A DNA stretch of 64,000 bases from Bacillota bacterium (GTDB lineage: Bacteria; Bacillota; Clostridia; Lachnospirales; Lachnospiraceae). Below, piece after piece: positions 43,601-52,358 of this stretch. The position numbers and the translations under genes are program-made. Positions within the stretch are counted from its first letter, which is position 1, and each line of letters starts with the position of its first letter. The notes beneath the pieces are model-generated. The model was not told the DNA's origin, did no database searches, and saw nothing but the letters and a program-made list of their open reading frames with translations. Where the stretch lies: assembly GCA_023435895.1 (NCBI GenBank), contig JAEZLH010000017.1, positions 682,001 to 746,000 of the forward strand, in the 5' to 3' direction.

Positions 43601-46600
43601 AGCGGAGAGGACAGATTTACAGTTACAGTTAGTGACGGAAGAGAAGGAAGTGCTACTTCAGCAATAAATATAACTGTAAAAGAGAAACCGAATACACCGC
43701 CAACTGTAGATAATTACATCAAAGAGACAAACTTTGAGACACCGGTAAGCGGAACCGTAGTAGGTGAGGACAGTGATGGGGATACGCTGAGCTATGTAAA
43801 AGCAAGTAACCCTACACATGGAACAGTAACAGTTGAAGCAGATGGAGACTGGACATATACACCGAATAACGGATATAGCGGAACAGATAGTTTTACAGTA
43901 ACTGTAAGTGATGGAAGAGAAGGAACAGCAACCTCCACCATAAGTATTACAGTAAAAGAGAAACCGAATACACCGCCAACCGTAGACAATTACTCTAAAG
44001 AGACAAACTTTGAGACACCGGTAAGCGGAACCGTAGTAGGTGAGGACGGCGATGGAGATACGCTGAGCTATATAAAGGCAAGTAACCCTACACATGGAAC
44101 AGTAACAGTTGAAGCAGGTGGGAACTGGACATATACACCGAATAACGGATATAGCGGAACAGATAGTTTTACAGTAACTGTAAGTGACGGAAGAGAAGGA
44201 ACAGCAACCTCCACCATAAGTATTACAGTAAAAGAGAAACCAAATACACCGCCAACCGTAGACAGTTACTCCAAGGAGACAAATTTCCAGAGTATAGTAA
44301 ATGGAAAAGTAATCGGACAAGATAATGACGGAGATACACTTACCTATACTAAGGAAACGAACCCTGCACATGGAAGTGTTAGTGTCAATGAAGACGGAAC
44401 ATGGATTTATTCACCAAACCCCGGCTTTAGCGGCACAGATAGCTTTAAGGTAACCGTAAGTGATGGAAGAGGAGGAACAGCAACCTCTACCATAACGATA
44501 ACAGTAAAAGATAGAGTAGTAGCTCCGAATACACCACCAACCGTAGTCAATTATTCCATAGAGACAAATTTTGAAACGGCGGTCAGTGGAAAAGTAACCG
44601 GACAGGATAGTGACGGAGATGCTTTAACTTATACAAAGAATACCGATCCTGATCATGGAACAGTAATTATTGCCACAGATGGAAGCTGGACTTATACACC
44701 AAACCCCGGCTACAGCGGTACAGATAGCTTTAAGGTAACTGTAAGTGATGGAAGAGGAGGAACAGCAACCTCTACCATAACGATAACAGTAAAAGATAGA
44801 GTAGTAGCTCCGAATACCCCGCCAACCGTAGGCAATTACACCAAAGAGACAAACTTTGAAACAGCGGTAAGCGGAAATGTAATCGGACAGGATAGTGACG
44901 GAGATGCTTTAACTTATACAAAAAACACCAATCCTACTCATGGAACAGTTACGGTTGCTACAGATGGCAACTGGACTTTCACACCAGACTCTGGTTTCAG
45001 TGGTACAGATAGCTTTAAGGTAACCGTAAGCGATGGAAGAGAAGGAACAGCAACCTCTACCATAACGATTACAGTAAAAGAAAAACCGAATACCCCGCCA
45101 ACCGTAGGCAATTACACCAAAGAGACAAACTTTGAAACAGCGGTCAGCGGAAAAGTAACCGGACAGGATAGCGATGGAGATGCTTTAACTTATACAAAGA
45201 ATACCGATCCAGTTCATGGAACAGTTACGGTTGCTATAGATGGCAACTGGACTTACACACCAAACTCTGGTTTCAGTGGTACAGATAACTTTAAGATAAC
45301 CGTAAGTGATGGAAGAGAAGGAACAGCAACCTCTAACATAACGATAATAGTAAAAGAAAAACCGAATACACCGCCAACCGTAGGTAATTACACCAAAGAG
45401 ACAAACTTTGAAACAGCGGTCAGCGGAAAAGTAACCGGACAGGATAGTGACGGAGATGCTTTGACTTATGCAAAGAATACCGATCCAGTTCATGGAACAG
45501 TTACGGTTGCTACAGATGGCAACTGGACTTACACACCAAACTCTGGTTTCAGTGGTACAGATAACTTTAAGGTAACCGTAAGTGATGGAAAAGGTGGAAG
45601 CGCTACTTCGACAGTTACATTAATTATAAAAGAGAAAGTGGTAACTCCAAATACGCCTCCTACAATTGGTGACTATTCCAAGGAAACAAAAGCGGGAACT
45701 CCAGTAAGTGGTAAAGCAGTTGGCAAGGACAGTGATGGAGACGAATTATCTTACATCAAGAATAGTAATCCTTCACACGGAAATGCTGTAGTCAGCGGAG
45801 ATGGTAGCTGGACTTATACACCGAATAAGGATTTTGGAGGAAATGATAGTTTTACCATTACAGTGAACGATGGCCATGGAGGACAGGCAGTATCAACAAT
45901 TAAAATATATGTGACGAGAGATTTGAAAGTACAGATCACACCAAATCCTTCTTCGATTGTTGCTGACGGAAAATCAACCACAACCCTGACTGCAATTGTA
46001 AAAGATAGTTATAACAATCCGATTGCAGGTGCTAATGTAGTATTTAGTACAGAGAGAGGAACCTTCCCTAACGGTGCCAGCGCAATCACGGATGTAAATG
46101 GTAAAGCTTCAGTAATTCTTAAATCTGAGCGTATTGAAAGCGTGAAATCTCATGTAATTCCGGTTGAAGTAACGGTTATTGATAAGGAAAAGGGATTAAA
46201 TGCAAAAGATCAAATATCAATTACCTTTGAGCCTGCTAGTATTCAAGGTACAGTAGTTGATAATGAGACAGGAAAGCCAGTGAAAGGAGCTACGGTTCAA
46301 GTACGTAAGGATTTTGATGGTGATGGAGTGGTTGATTATTCTGTAAAGGTAGTAACGGAGGCAGATGGTAATTACAAAATTCCTGTTCCTCGAGGCGACG
46401 TGACCTATGAAGTTTTAATCACAACACCAAGAATGATTAACGGCAAACAACAAAATATTACCTTTGTTCAAAACTCTAAAGCGGGAGAAATTACCGGTGA
46501 AGAGGAAGAAGTATTTAATTCAGTAAAAACGGCAGCGGGTATAATATTAATCAAACAACCTGACGGTACAGAAAGCTTTTTAAGCGATTATTCCGGATAT

Positions 46601-47299
46601 TCCATTGAGGGTCTTCAAAACGATGAAAATGGTGGAAAGACCGACATAGCAGTTAATGGAGGAATTTATAAGAGCGGTGATGCAAAGGGAAGCTTCCGTA
46701 TTGAAGATTTGGAAAAGGGTAAAAGCTATACCTTCAACGTAATTTATCATTTTGATGATGGAACAACGATTGTTGTAGGTACAGTGGATGTGGCTCTTGA
46801 CAATGACGGTCAAATTAATATCAGTACTGTTCTGATTGACCCTTACGGAACAATTACAGATAAAGCAACAGGTAAAACAATTGAAGGAGCTGATGTAAAG
46901 CTGTATTATGCCGATACTCCGCTTAATGCGAAGAACGGTCATAAAGCTGGAGAACTGGTCGAACTTCCTGGACTCTCTAATTTCCCTCCTGCAGATAATA
47001 AGAATCCACAGTTTAGTGATAAATTCGGAAAGTATGCATGGATGGTATTCCCTGAGTCTGATTATTATATTGTAGCTACAAAAGATGGTTATAAGAAGTT
47101 TGTCAGCAGTACAATTCATGTTGGGAAGGAAATCGTTAATTATGATTTCCAAATGGTCAAGGAAGACAGCGGTAATTCCGGTGGAGAAAAACCGACTGAT
47201 ATTCCGAAAACCGGAGACTCTCCACAATATATGTATATTCTGATTATTGCCTTAATTCTTTTTGGAGCAGGGGCTATATTGTTGAGAAAACGTAAATAA
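40658..47299 (+). CDS. Giant sortase-anchored surface protein with vWA domain and ten repeats
   Basis: This 2213-residue protein starts at GTG (40658) with CAAGGAGGG upstream. In order it has a signal peptide (residues 1-~28) and a von Willebrand A domain (~110-450) with the MIDAS motif DMSQS. A DUF11-like domain (~660-750) and an InlB-type beta repeat (VQYKANGGSSVEDMEVERG, FKGWYKD, LYAKWN) come next. Ten ~92-residue tandem-95/VCBS-like Ig repeats (~830-1755) follow, then a Big_1-type Ig domain (ITPNPSSIVADGKSTTTL) and carboxypeptidase-regulatory/Cna-B-like modules. The end is a sorting signal: IPKTGDS, hydrophobic helix, LRKRK. IPKTG is an LPXTG variant. It is probably an adhesin. No sortase lies nearby. 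The DNA repeats allow copy-number change. Confidence 0.92.
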   Translation: MKKRILSAMLVLFLLAGYLPPLNVTGAGGSTPVTTNYSNYRVKLTADSATGAPVGGASGFGTAASAGRIWTDKNVTANADGSFGVTLSALAQEFMTTSSTTIPGLGQNGETSAPAADVTFILDMSQSMTASDVANGSGGNYTRVKAMEMATNNAIRIVMEANPKNRVAVHWFGDYADVAHVGTLMEMGSYTLTSGSDYLVNSSSTISTNSALKKDNVAYTVRSQTLKAGTPTQDGIMYGASKMINNLGTDVKSASDPIRKPYVFILSDGAAIQGHKDWYSIPGNPQLPASYNKVNDANNLPTSNNAHAAASTTTGTSDIAAVTILTGKLMKNKVDEAYRHYNDDETITSKFYTVGLGADSAINGSSSSTVYAWAGLDPTNVFANKTNTGYKYSTAKNTHDKIVSYTSGTYSAYSSYTNDYIYSDYYEYANSYNALNGAFTRLANDVEASTTIIPLFNLPTNTNIGSADTTDMASAITIVDELGNGVNVDVSTLKISDAVAEVDSSITNGTMYKFAGYKSKAVIKTVSGATKLIWYIDSEDMQEHAYRFSNRSQPVAGQYSVPDKGNFELKYNLKPSFTEAPDEITQKTYLTNAVSEVEGVTEAKTVAYFMPSADSPYYQALTSPQTVSKSGGIGAPYVSKETLSGGKLEMRLGNNGQLDLEVGIIKSGPSSVAVNDKITYNVTVYNYTDTDKNNLTITSEGDTRTGVDVPANSSTTLTFDKTAPSTTGSITSDKAEITDYGLQSNAVDTTITEIPKFTVQYKANGGSSVEDMEVERGDKIIEPSTTKDGSIFKGWYKDEELNEEWDFDADSVTSDITLYAKWNSVPTIDDYADSTPFETPISGTVADGANDNDTDTLTYSKGSSPSNGSVVVNEDGSFTYTPQEGFHGEDSFTITVSDGKGGSATSTVTITVNEKVIPPNNAPTVEDYTLETEYETALNGVVKGEDSDEDALTYSKGSDPSHGSVIVNEDGSWIYTPEDGYSGEDRFTVTVSDGREGSATSAINITVKEKPNTPPTVDNYIKETNFETPVSGTVVGEDSDGDTLSYVKASNPTHGTVTVEADGDWTYTPNNGYSGTDSFTVTVSDGREGTATSTISITVKEKPNTPPTVDNYSKETNFETPVSGTVVGEDGDGDTLSYIKASNPTHGTVTVEAGGNWTYTPNNGYSGTDSFTVTVSDGREGTATSTISITVKEKPNTPPTVDSYSKETNFQSIVNGKVIGQDNDGDTLTYTKETNPAHGSVSVNEDGTWIYSPNPGFSGTDSFKVTVSDGRGGTATSTITITVKDRVVAPNTPPTVVNYSIETNFETAVSGKVTGQDSDGDALTYTKNTDPDHGTVIIATDGSWTYTPNPGYSGTDSFKVTVSDGRGGTATSTITITVKDRVVAPNTPPTVGNYTKETNFETAVSGNVIGQDSDGDALTYTKNTNPTHGTVTVATDGNWTFTPDSGFSGTDSFKVTVSDGREGTATSTITITVKEKPNTPPTVGNYTKETNFETAVSGKVTGQDSDGDALTYTKNTDPVHGTVTVAIDGNWTYTPNSGFSGTDNFKITVSDGREGTATSNITIIVKEKPNTPPTVGNYTKETNFETAVSGKVTGQDSDGDALTYAKNTDPVHGTVTVATDGNWTYTPNSGFSGTDNFKVTVSDGKGGSATSTVTLIIKEKVVTPNTPPTIGDYSKETKAGTPVSGKAVGKDSDGDELSYIKNSNPSHGNAVVSGDGSWTYTPNKDFGGNDSFTITVNDGHGGQAVSTIKIYVTRDLKVQITPNPSSIVADGKSTTTLTAIVKDSYNNPIAGANVVFSTERGTFPNGASAITDVNGKASVILKSERIESVKSHVIPVEVTVIDKEKGLNAKDQISITFEPASIQGTVVDNETGKPVKGATVQVRKDFDGDGVVDYSVKVVTEADGNYKIPVPRGDVTYEVLITTPRMINGKQQNITFVQNSKAGEITGEEEEVFNSVKTAAGIILIKQPDGTESFLSDYSGYSIEGLQNDENGGKTDIAVNGGIYKSGDAKGSFRIEDLEKGKSYTFNVIYHFDDGTTIVVGTVDVALDNDGQINISTVLIDPYGTITDKATGKTIEGADVKLYYADTPLNAKNGHKAGELVELPGLSNFPPADNKNPQFSDKFGKYAWMVFPESDYYIVATKDGYKKFVSSTIHVGKEIVNYDFQMVKEDSGNSGGEKPTDIPKTGDSPQYMYILIIALILFGAGAILLRKRK
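43130..45918 (+). repeat. Ten tandem ~276-bp coding repeats
   Basis: Each unit encodes a PPTV.NY..ETNFET start, a DSDGD core and an SGTDSF.VTVSDG end. Units 3-4 and units 7-9 are almost identical at DNA level, evidence of recent duplication or gene conversion, while units 1, 2 and 10 are diverged. Linkers alternate between a short KEKPNT and a longer KDRVVAPNT form. Confidence 0.92.
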
Positions 47300-47333
47300 T
47301 AATTCCTTATGGGAATGAAATAATTTTTAATAA

Positions 47334-47387
47334 TAGCTCTCCGGCTAAAGACAAGATGTGTGAATTTGATGTCTAAAGTCGGAGAGC
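47334..47387 (+). terminator. Hairpin after the surface protein gene
   Basis: AGCTCTCCG (47334-47342) pairs with CGGAGAGCT (47379-47387), with an inner AGACA/TGTCT stem. Only TATTGG follows, so it is a weak or atypical terminator. No S-box (SAM riboswitch) pattern is seen before metA. Confidence 0.55.
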
Positions 47388-47541
47388 TTATTGGTTAAGA
47401 AAAGGGATAGTAAAACCCTTGTGAAATCAGCATGAAAAGCTAGCTAATAAAGCCTACTTGACGAATACTGATTGATTTATAAAAGGAAGCATGCTATTAT
47501 AAAATTAATTCTGAATAAAATTACAAGAAATGGTGATTAAG

Positions 47542-48447
47542 ATGCCGATTAAAATTCAAAGTGACTTACCTGCAAAAAGAATACTGGAAGATGAGAATAT
47601 CTTCATAATGGATGATTCCCGTGCAATGCATCAGGATATACGTCCGCTTAAGATTGTAATCTTAAATTTAATGCCCATTAAGGAAGATACAGAGGTGCAG
47701 CTTTTGCGCAGTCTTTCGAACACTCCCTTACAGGTGGATATTACCTTTTTAACGACTGGGTCATATGTAGGAACACATACCCCAACCAGCCACTTGGATC
47801 AATTTTATCTTACCTTCGAAGACGTTAAGAATAAAAAATTTGACGGATTAATTATAACCGGAGCACCAGTTGAATTGATGGAATTTAAGGAAGTAACTTA
47901 TTGGGACGAACTTGAGAAAATAATGGAATGGTCTAAGTCAAATGTAACTTCAACCTTACATATCTGTTGGGGAGCACAGGCTGGACTGTATTATCATTAT
48001 GGAATAGAAAAGCAGACTCTAGATAAAAAGATGTTTGGGATATTTGAACATAATGTGTTAAATAGAAAAGAACCTTTCATAAGAGGATTTGATGATGTAT
48101 TCTATGCACCTCATTCTAGATATACTACGGTTTCGAGGGAAGATATTTTGGCATGCGATGAGCTTAAAATATTAGCAGAATCCAAGGAGGCAGGAGTTTT
48201 TATCGTTCTTGCGAAGGACGGAAAACAACTTTTTGTTATGGGACATCCGGAATACGATCGAATCTCTTTAGATAAGGAATACAAAAGGGATGTTGCAAAG
48301 GGGTTAGAAATAGCGCTTCCTGAGAACTATTATCCCGAAGATCAGCCGGAGCTACGACCTAATCTTGTATGGAGAGCCCATGCTAATGCCATGTATACGA
48401 ACTGGCTAAATTATTATGTATATCAAGTCACACCATATGATTTATAA
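47542..48447 (+). CDS. metA: Homoserine O-acetyltransferase (MetA)
   Basis: This 301-residue enzyme acylates homoserine in methionine synthesis. From the ATG at 47542 (GGTGA upstream) the numbering matches the family exactly: Cys142 (HICWGAQAG), His235 and Glu237 (VMGHPEYD). Residue 111 is Glu (TGAPVE), which in characterised MetA proteins selects acetyl-CoA; succinyl-CoA users have Gly there. The enzyme is therefore predicted to make O-acetylhomoserine despite the metA name. The in-frame ATG at 47530 would shift this numbering and lacks a ribosome binding site. The neighbours are not methionine genes. Confidence 0.95.
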   Translation: MPIKIQSDLPAKRILEDENIFIMDDSRAMHQDIRPLKIVILNLMPIKEDTEVQLLRSLSNTPLQVDITFLTTGSYVGTHTPTSHLDQFYLTFEDVKNKKFDGLIITGAPVELMEFKEVTYWDELEKIMEWSKSNVTSTLHICWGAQAGLYYHYGIEKQTLDKKMFGIFEHNVLNRKEPFIRGFDDVFYAPHSRYTTVSREDILACDELKILAESKEAGVFIVLAKDGKQLFVMGHPEYDRISLDKEYKRDVAKGLEIALPENYYPEDQPELRPNLVWRAHANAMYTNWLNYYVYQVTPYDL

Positions 48448-48593
48448 GATTAATTGGGAACAATCAATGTCATTCTGTATAAGCAATACGTCTGAATATA
48501 ACTTAAATGCAATACGTTGGGAATAATTTATACTCATGATCAAAGGTTGGTTTACTTGGGGGAAATGTCACTTAACGACATTTGGAGGAGATT

Positions 48594-49997
48594 ATGAAAG
48601 GATTACGTGATGTATTTCAAGATCCTACAATAATGCTGGTGTTAGTTTTGCTAATTATCACTATTTGCATAATTGTAGTTATCATTATACTCATATATCG
48701 TCTTGAGAATGAAAAGAGAATCACCAGAGCTGCTGTTGAACTCCGAAAAATAACGAACAGCTTTCATGCCGGATTAGTTCATTTTCTGTTAGAGGATGAC
48801 TTGAAAATTATATATATAAGTAAAGGATTTTATGATATTCTAGGCTACAATAAGGATGCCAAAGAAATGGAGAAAAGTTCTTTATTAGATTATGTGGATC
48901 CGGACGATCAATCCTTTGTTTCAGAGATTTGGAAGCAGATTGAAGAAGATCAGATTCGTTGTGATGTTCGAATGGTAAACGGTGAGGGAAAAGTCTTGAA
49001 TATGCTGATGACCGGTAATAGTGTGGTCGGCAAGGACGGGAAACATACTTGTTCCGTAGTATTTGTTGATATGACAGAACAAAGAATAATGCAGGAAAAG
49101 ATTCTGCTGGAAAGAGAACGTTATCGTATTGCAACAGAACTGTCTCAGGATGTTATCTTTGAATATGACATCCAGTCAGACTATATGGTATATACGGACA
49201 AGTATAAAGAATTATTTGCAATGCAGCCAAAAGTAGACAAATTTATTGAGAGCTGTAGTTTGCGAAGAGAATCAATACATCCAGATGATTGGGGAGTCTA
49301 TCTGGAGTTTTGTCAGCATCTAATAGAAGGTAAGAGTATTATTGAGTCGGAATATAGAAGGAAGGATCGGCTGGGTGATTTTATCTGGTGTCAAATCCTT
49401 GGTAAGACTATATATGATGACAATAAGAAACCGATTCGCGTAATCGGCAAGATTGTAAACATTGATATGCAAAAGCGAGAGCTGGAGGCATTGGAGTATA
49501 AAGCAACGAGAGATCCTCTGACAGGGGTCTATAATAAGGAAGTTACAATTAAAAAGATAGACAAATATATATCAGGACATAAAATGGGACAACATATGCT
49601 GATGTTTGTCGATTTTGATGATTTTAAGAGCATTAATGATAATTATGGTCATCTTCAGGGAGACAAAGTCCTGATGTACGTTATCGATCGTATCAAGGAA
49701 ATCTTCTATGACGGTGAGATAATCGGACGAATTGGCGGAGATGAATTTGTTGTATTCTCAGGAAACTTAAGAGATGCGGAAGAAGGGTTAGCAAAAGCCG
49801 CTAAATTAAAGAAAGAGCTTGATACAACCTTCACCTGGGGAGAGGACACCATACCGATTTCAGCAAGCATTGGCATGGCGATGTATCCCCAGGATGGTCT
49901 AAATTACGAACAACTGATTGACAGAGCAGATCAAGCACTATATCGTGTTAAGGAACAGGGTAAAAATAATTATTTGCTTTATTCAGCAGTTATCTAA
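48594..49997 (+). CDS. Membrane PAS-PAS-GGDEF diguanylate cyclase
   Basis: This 467-residue protein starts at the ATG at 48594, after TGGAGGAG; the in-frame ATG at 48582 lies upstream of that site. A membrane helix spans ~14-40, then two PAS domains (~50-170 and ~180-300; the second resembles PAS_3 with SIHPDDWGVYLEF), then GGDEF (~305-465) with RIGGDEFVVF intact and FVDFDDFKSINDNYGH. It should make cyclic di-GMP in response to a cytoplasmic ligand or redox cue. There is no EAL domain. Its 3' end overlaps the convergent flippase gene by 8 bp. Confidence 0.93.
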   Translation: MKGLRDVFQDPTIMLVLVLLIITICIIVVIIILIYRLENEKRITRAAVELRKITNSFHAGLVHFLLEDDLKIIYISKGFYDILGYNKDAKEMEKSSLLDYVDPDDQSFVSEIWKQIEEDQIRCDVRMVNGEGKVLNMLMTGNSVVGKDGKHTCSVVFVDMTEQRIMQEKILLERERYRIATELSQDVIFEYDIQSDYMVYTDKYKELFAMQPKVDKFIESCSLRRESIHPDDWGVYLEFCQHLIEGKSIIESEYRRKDRLGDFIWCQILGKTIYDDNKKPIRVIGKIVNIDMQKRELEALEYKATRDPLTGVYNKEVTIKKIDKYISGHKMGQHMLMFVDFDDFKSINDNYGHLQGDKVLMYVIDRIKEIFYDGEIIGRIGGDEFVVFSGNLRDAEEGLAKAAKLKKELDTTFTWGEDTIPISASIGMAMYPQDGLNYEQLIDRADQALYRVKEQGKNNYLLYSAVI

Positions 49998-51567
49998 AAT
50001 CCTTTTTGGATACTGAACCAAAGAGAGTTAACAAAGCCATACTAGTGGCACATAGCAGGAAGCAGAAGGTCAGTAAGAGGATCACTTCATTGGTATGTGT
50101 CACTTTTTTTGTGTATTCGTATGCCATATTGAACACAAGACAACATAAAATTGTCACCAAGGTAGGTTTGACAACAGAATTGACGCTGTCTAGGCTGAAT
50201 TTTACATATTTTATTACAGCGAACCCATCCAATCCAGTTATAATCAACTGACCGATCAGTAAAGCTATTAAGTAACCATTAATGCCCTGCGCAGGAATGA
50301 GAAACATGATAAGCAAGATCTTACATACAGTTCCGATTACAGAGTTAATGAAAGTAACATGTGTTTTACCAAGACCATTTATTATACTGCCCAGTGTAGT
50401 TGTTAGATAAATAAAAGGGCAGAGCCATGCAAGTATCACAAGATAAGCACCCGAAGATTCATTGTGAAATACGGAGTTACCAAGATCGTTGCCAAAGATA
50501 ATAAATAAACCGGTGCTAATAATGCCGATAATCAGACTGTACTTGATAGATATCTCGGTGGTTTTTTCAATTAACCGATCATTGTTTACTGCTTGGGCTT
50601 CCGATACAGTAGGCAGTACCAGGACCGCCAGTGCATTTATTACAGCAGTAGGGAAAAGGATGAAGGGTAGGGACATTCCGTTTAGTACCCCGTATATAAT
50701 CAGTGCTTCTTGGGTAGAAAGACCATATCTACGAAGCATGGCAGGAATTAATATTGCTTCAATACTATGCAATATGCTAAGCAGTAAGCGATTAGCAGAA
50801 AGAGGAACACTTAGTTGGAGCAAATCTTTAAGAATTTTTCTTCGTCTGCTTTCTGTTGCATTCGGGTCAGGGCCGGATACGATTAGTCTTGAGGGGGAGC
50901 GGCTTACATAAAGGGATACGATGTTATAGAAGCAGGAGGCAATTTCGCCGATTACAACACCGATTACTGCCAGTTCACAGGTTACCTTACCATCGCCATT
51001 ACCAATGTAAAAGGCCACGATATAAACAACTATAACACGAGCAAATTGCTCTACTAATTGTGTTATGGCAGGGACACCCGCCTTTTTTAAACCATAATAA
51101 TAGCCGTTAATACAGGCGGTAATACCGCAAAAAGGGAATGCCAAAGCCAAGATGCGCAGTGATGCCGCACTTCTCTTCTCCATCAAAAATCGCCATGCAA
51201 TAAAGTCGGCATAGTAATAAATGAGAAAGGATAATACCACTGCCAGTGAAATAGAAAGAAAAACACTGATTCGAAGTATTTTGTTAACATTTTTGGGATT
51301 GCGTTTTCCGATTTCACCGGCAACCAATCTTGAAATGGAAGTTTGAATACCCGCCGCAAAAATTGTATAACAGATTCCGAATACCGGAAAGATTAATTGG
51401 TAAATACCAATTAATTCAGCTCCCATGGTATTCGATAAGAATATTCGATAAAAAAATCCGATAAACCTTGTAATAAAACCTGCTAAGGTCAAAACTAAAG
51501 TTCCCTTAACGATATTGCTCCTTTTAATCTTACTGATCTCTTGGGCGGAAAGAGCCTTTTTCTCCAT
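49990..51567 (-). CDS. SpoVB/MurJ-like polysaccharide flippase (MVF/MATE superfamily)
   Basis: This 525-residue polytopic protein has about 14 membrane segments and belongs to the polysaccharide biosynthesis / SpoVB family. The N-terminal signature KGTLVLTLAGFITRFIGFFYRIF and MGAELIGIYQLIFPVF are typical of SpoVB-type proteins of spore-formers; these move lipid-linked wall precursors for the cortex or the vegetative wall. GGAGATGTTCT precedes the ATG. The stop overlaps the convergent cyclase gene, leaving no room for a dedicated terminator between them. Confidence 0.88.
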   Translation of the reverse strand: MEKKALSAQEISKIKRSNIVKGTLVLTLAGFITRFIGFFYRIFLSNTMGAELIGIYQLIFPVFGICYTIFAAGIQTSISRLVAGEIGKRNPKNVNKILRISVFLSISLAVVLSFLIYYYADFIAWRFLMEKRSAASLRILALAFPFCGITACINGYYYGLKKAGVPAITQLVEQFARVIVVYIVAFYIGNGDGKVTCELAVIGVVIGEIASCFYNIVSLYVSRSPSRLIVSGPDPNATESRRRKILKDLLQLSVPLSANRLLLSILHSIEAILIPAMLRRYGLSTQEALIIYGVLNGMSLPFILFPTAVINALAVLVLPTVSEAQAVNNDRLIEKTTEISIKYSLIIGIISTGLFIIFGNDLGNSVFHNESSGAYLVILAWLCPFIYLTTTLGSIINGLGKTHVTFINSVIGTVCKILLIMFLIPAQGINGYLIALLIGQLIITGLDGFAVIKYVKFSLDSVNSVVKPTLVTILCCLVFNMAYEYTKKVTHTNEVILLLTFCFLLCATSMALLTLFGSVSKKDFR

Positions 51568-51701
51568 AGAACATCTCCAATGCTACTTAGTGATCCATGC
51601 TGATCTATTCATTAGTAAATATATTTCCAGTTATAAAAACTTATGTTTACATGCTTAAGAAAGAATTGAATAAATATTTTCGGAAAAACCTTCAAATAAT
51701 A

Positions 51702-51730
51702 TTGACAGAAAGATGGAAGGGTGCTATATT
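51702..51730 (+). promoter_or_regulatory. isc operon promoter
   Basis: A consensus TTGACA (51702-51707) and TATATT (51725-51730) are spaced 17 bp, upstream of iscR. Confidence 0.82.
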
Positions 51731-51749
51731 ATAACCGAGTAAAATAATA

Positions 51750-51788
51750 GGAAATAAAATGGTCGGAAATAAATTAGTAGGAATTAAA
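51750..51788 (+). promoter_or_regulatory. Three 15-bp-spaced GGAAATAAA repeats in the iscR leader
   Basis: GGAAATAAA starts at 51750 and 51765, and the variant GGAATTAAA at 51780. The exact 15-bp period just downstream of the promoter suggests an operator array, most simply for the Rrf2 regulator encoded next. Confidence 0.5.
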
Positions 51789-51863
51789 GAAACTGTTGTT
51801 TCCAATCTGCATAAATTAAAGAATAAAGCATTGAAAATATGCTATTAAAAAAGAGGTGAGATT

Positions 51864-52334
51864 ATGTTGCTATCTACAAAGGGTAGATACGGATTAAGAG
51901 CGGTACTTGATCTGGCAGTTCATGCACACGAAGAAACAGTAGCATTAAGTCAGATTGCGGAGAGGCAAGGGATTTCGATAAACTATCTGGAACAGTTGAT
52001 AGCAAAATTGAAGAAAGCCGGTATCGTAAAAGGAATCAGAGGGGCACAGGGTGGATATATGCTTGCAGTTCCTGCGGAGGATATATCGGTAGGAGCCATA
52101 CTAAGGGCGTTGGAAGGTGATTTAAGTCCGGTTGATTGCTCCGAGGTAGTTCAAGGAGATGGTATCTGTTCCAGTTCGGATTCCTGTGTAACCAAGTATG
52201 TATGGAAGCGAATCAGTGATAGTATAAATGAAGCGGTTGATTCAATCAAACTTTCTGAACTGGTTGATGAAAGCAAGAGAATTCAGTCTTGCACCCCAGG
52301 CGGGGACACAAAAGCGAAGCAAACATGTGGTTAA
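51864..52334 (+). CDS. iscR: Rrf2 family iron-sulfur regulator IscR
   Basis: This 156-residue Rrf2 regulator has an N-terminal winged helix (MLLSTKGRYGLRAVLDLAVH, ISINYLEQLIAKLKKAGIV, GAQGGYMLA) and three Cys near residue 90-110 (DCSEVVQGDGIC...DSC) that ligate an Fe-S cluster in IscR. The spacing and the downstream nifS-iscU genes support an iron-sulfur or cysteine-sensing repressor that autoregulates this operon. A strong promoter and a repeat array lie upstream. AAGAGGTGA precedes the ATG. Confidence 0.92.
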   Translation: MLLSTKGRYGLRAVLDLAVHAHEETVALSQIAERQGISINYLEQLIAKLKKAGIVKGIRGAQGGYMLAVPAEDISVGAILRALEGDLSPVDCSEVVQGDGICSSSDSCVTKYVWKRISDSINEAVDSIKLSELVDESKRIQSCTPGGDTKAKQTCG

Positions 52335-52358
52335 ATAAAATGTGGATTAGGAGATGAC

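Noticed and set aside
43658..44371. 237-codon minus-strand frame inside the surface protein gene
   Set aside because: It is a shadow of the tandem repeats; stop-free antisense frames are expected when near-identical units repeat in frame.
47300..47541. SAM riboswitch (S-box) upstream of metA
   Set aside because: No conserved S-box core or terminator/antiterminator pair is visible; the hairpin at 47334-47387 looks like the end of the preceding gene.
49990..49997. Convergent 8-bp overlap as a special regulatory device
   Set aside because: Short tail-to-tail overlaps are common in compact genomes; no extra structure is seen there.
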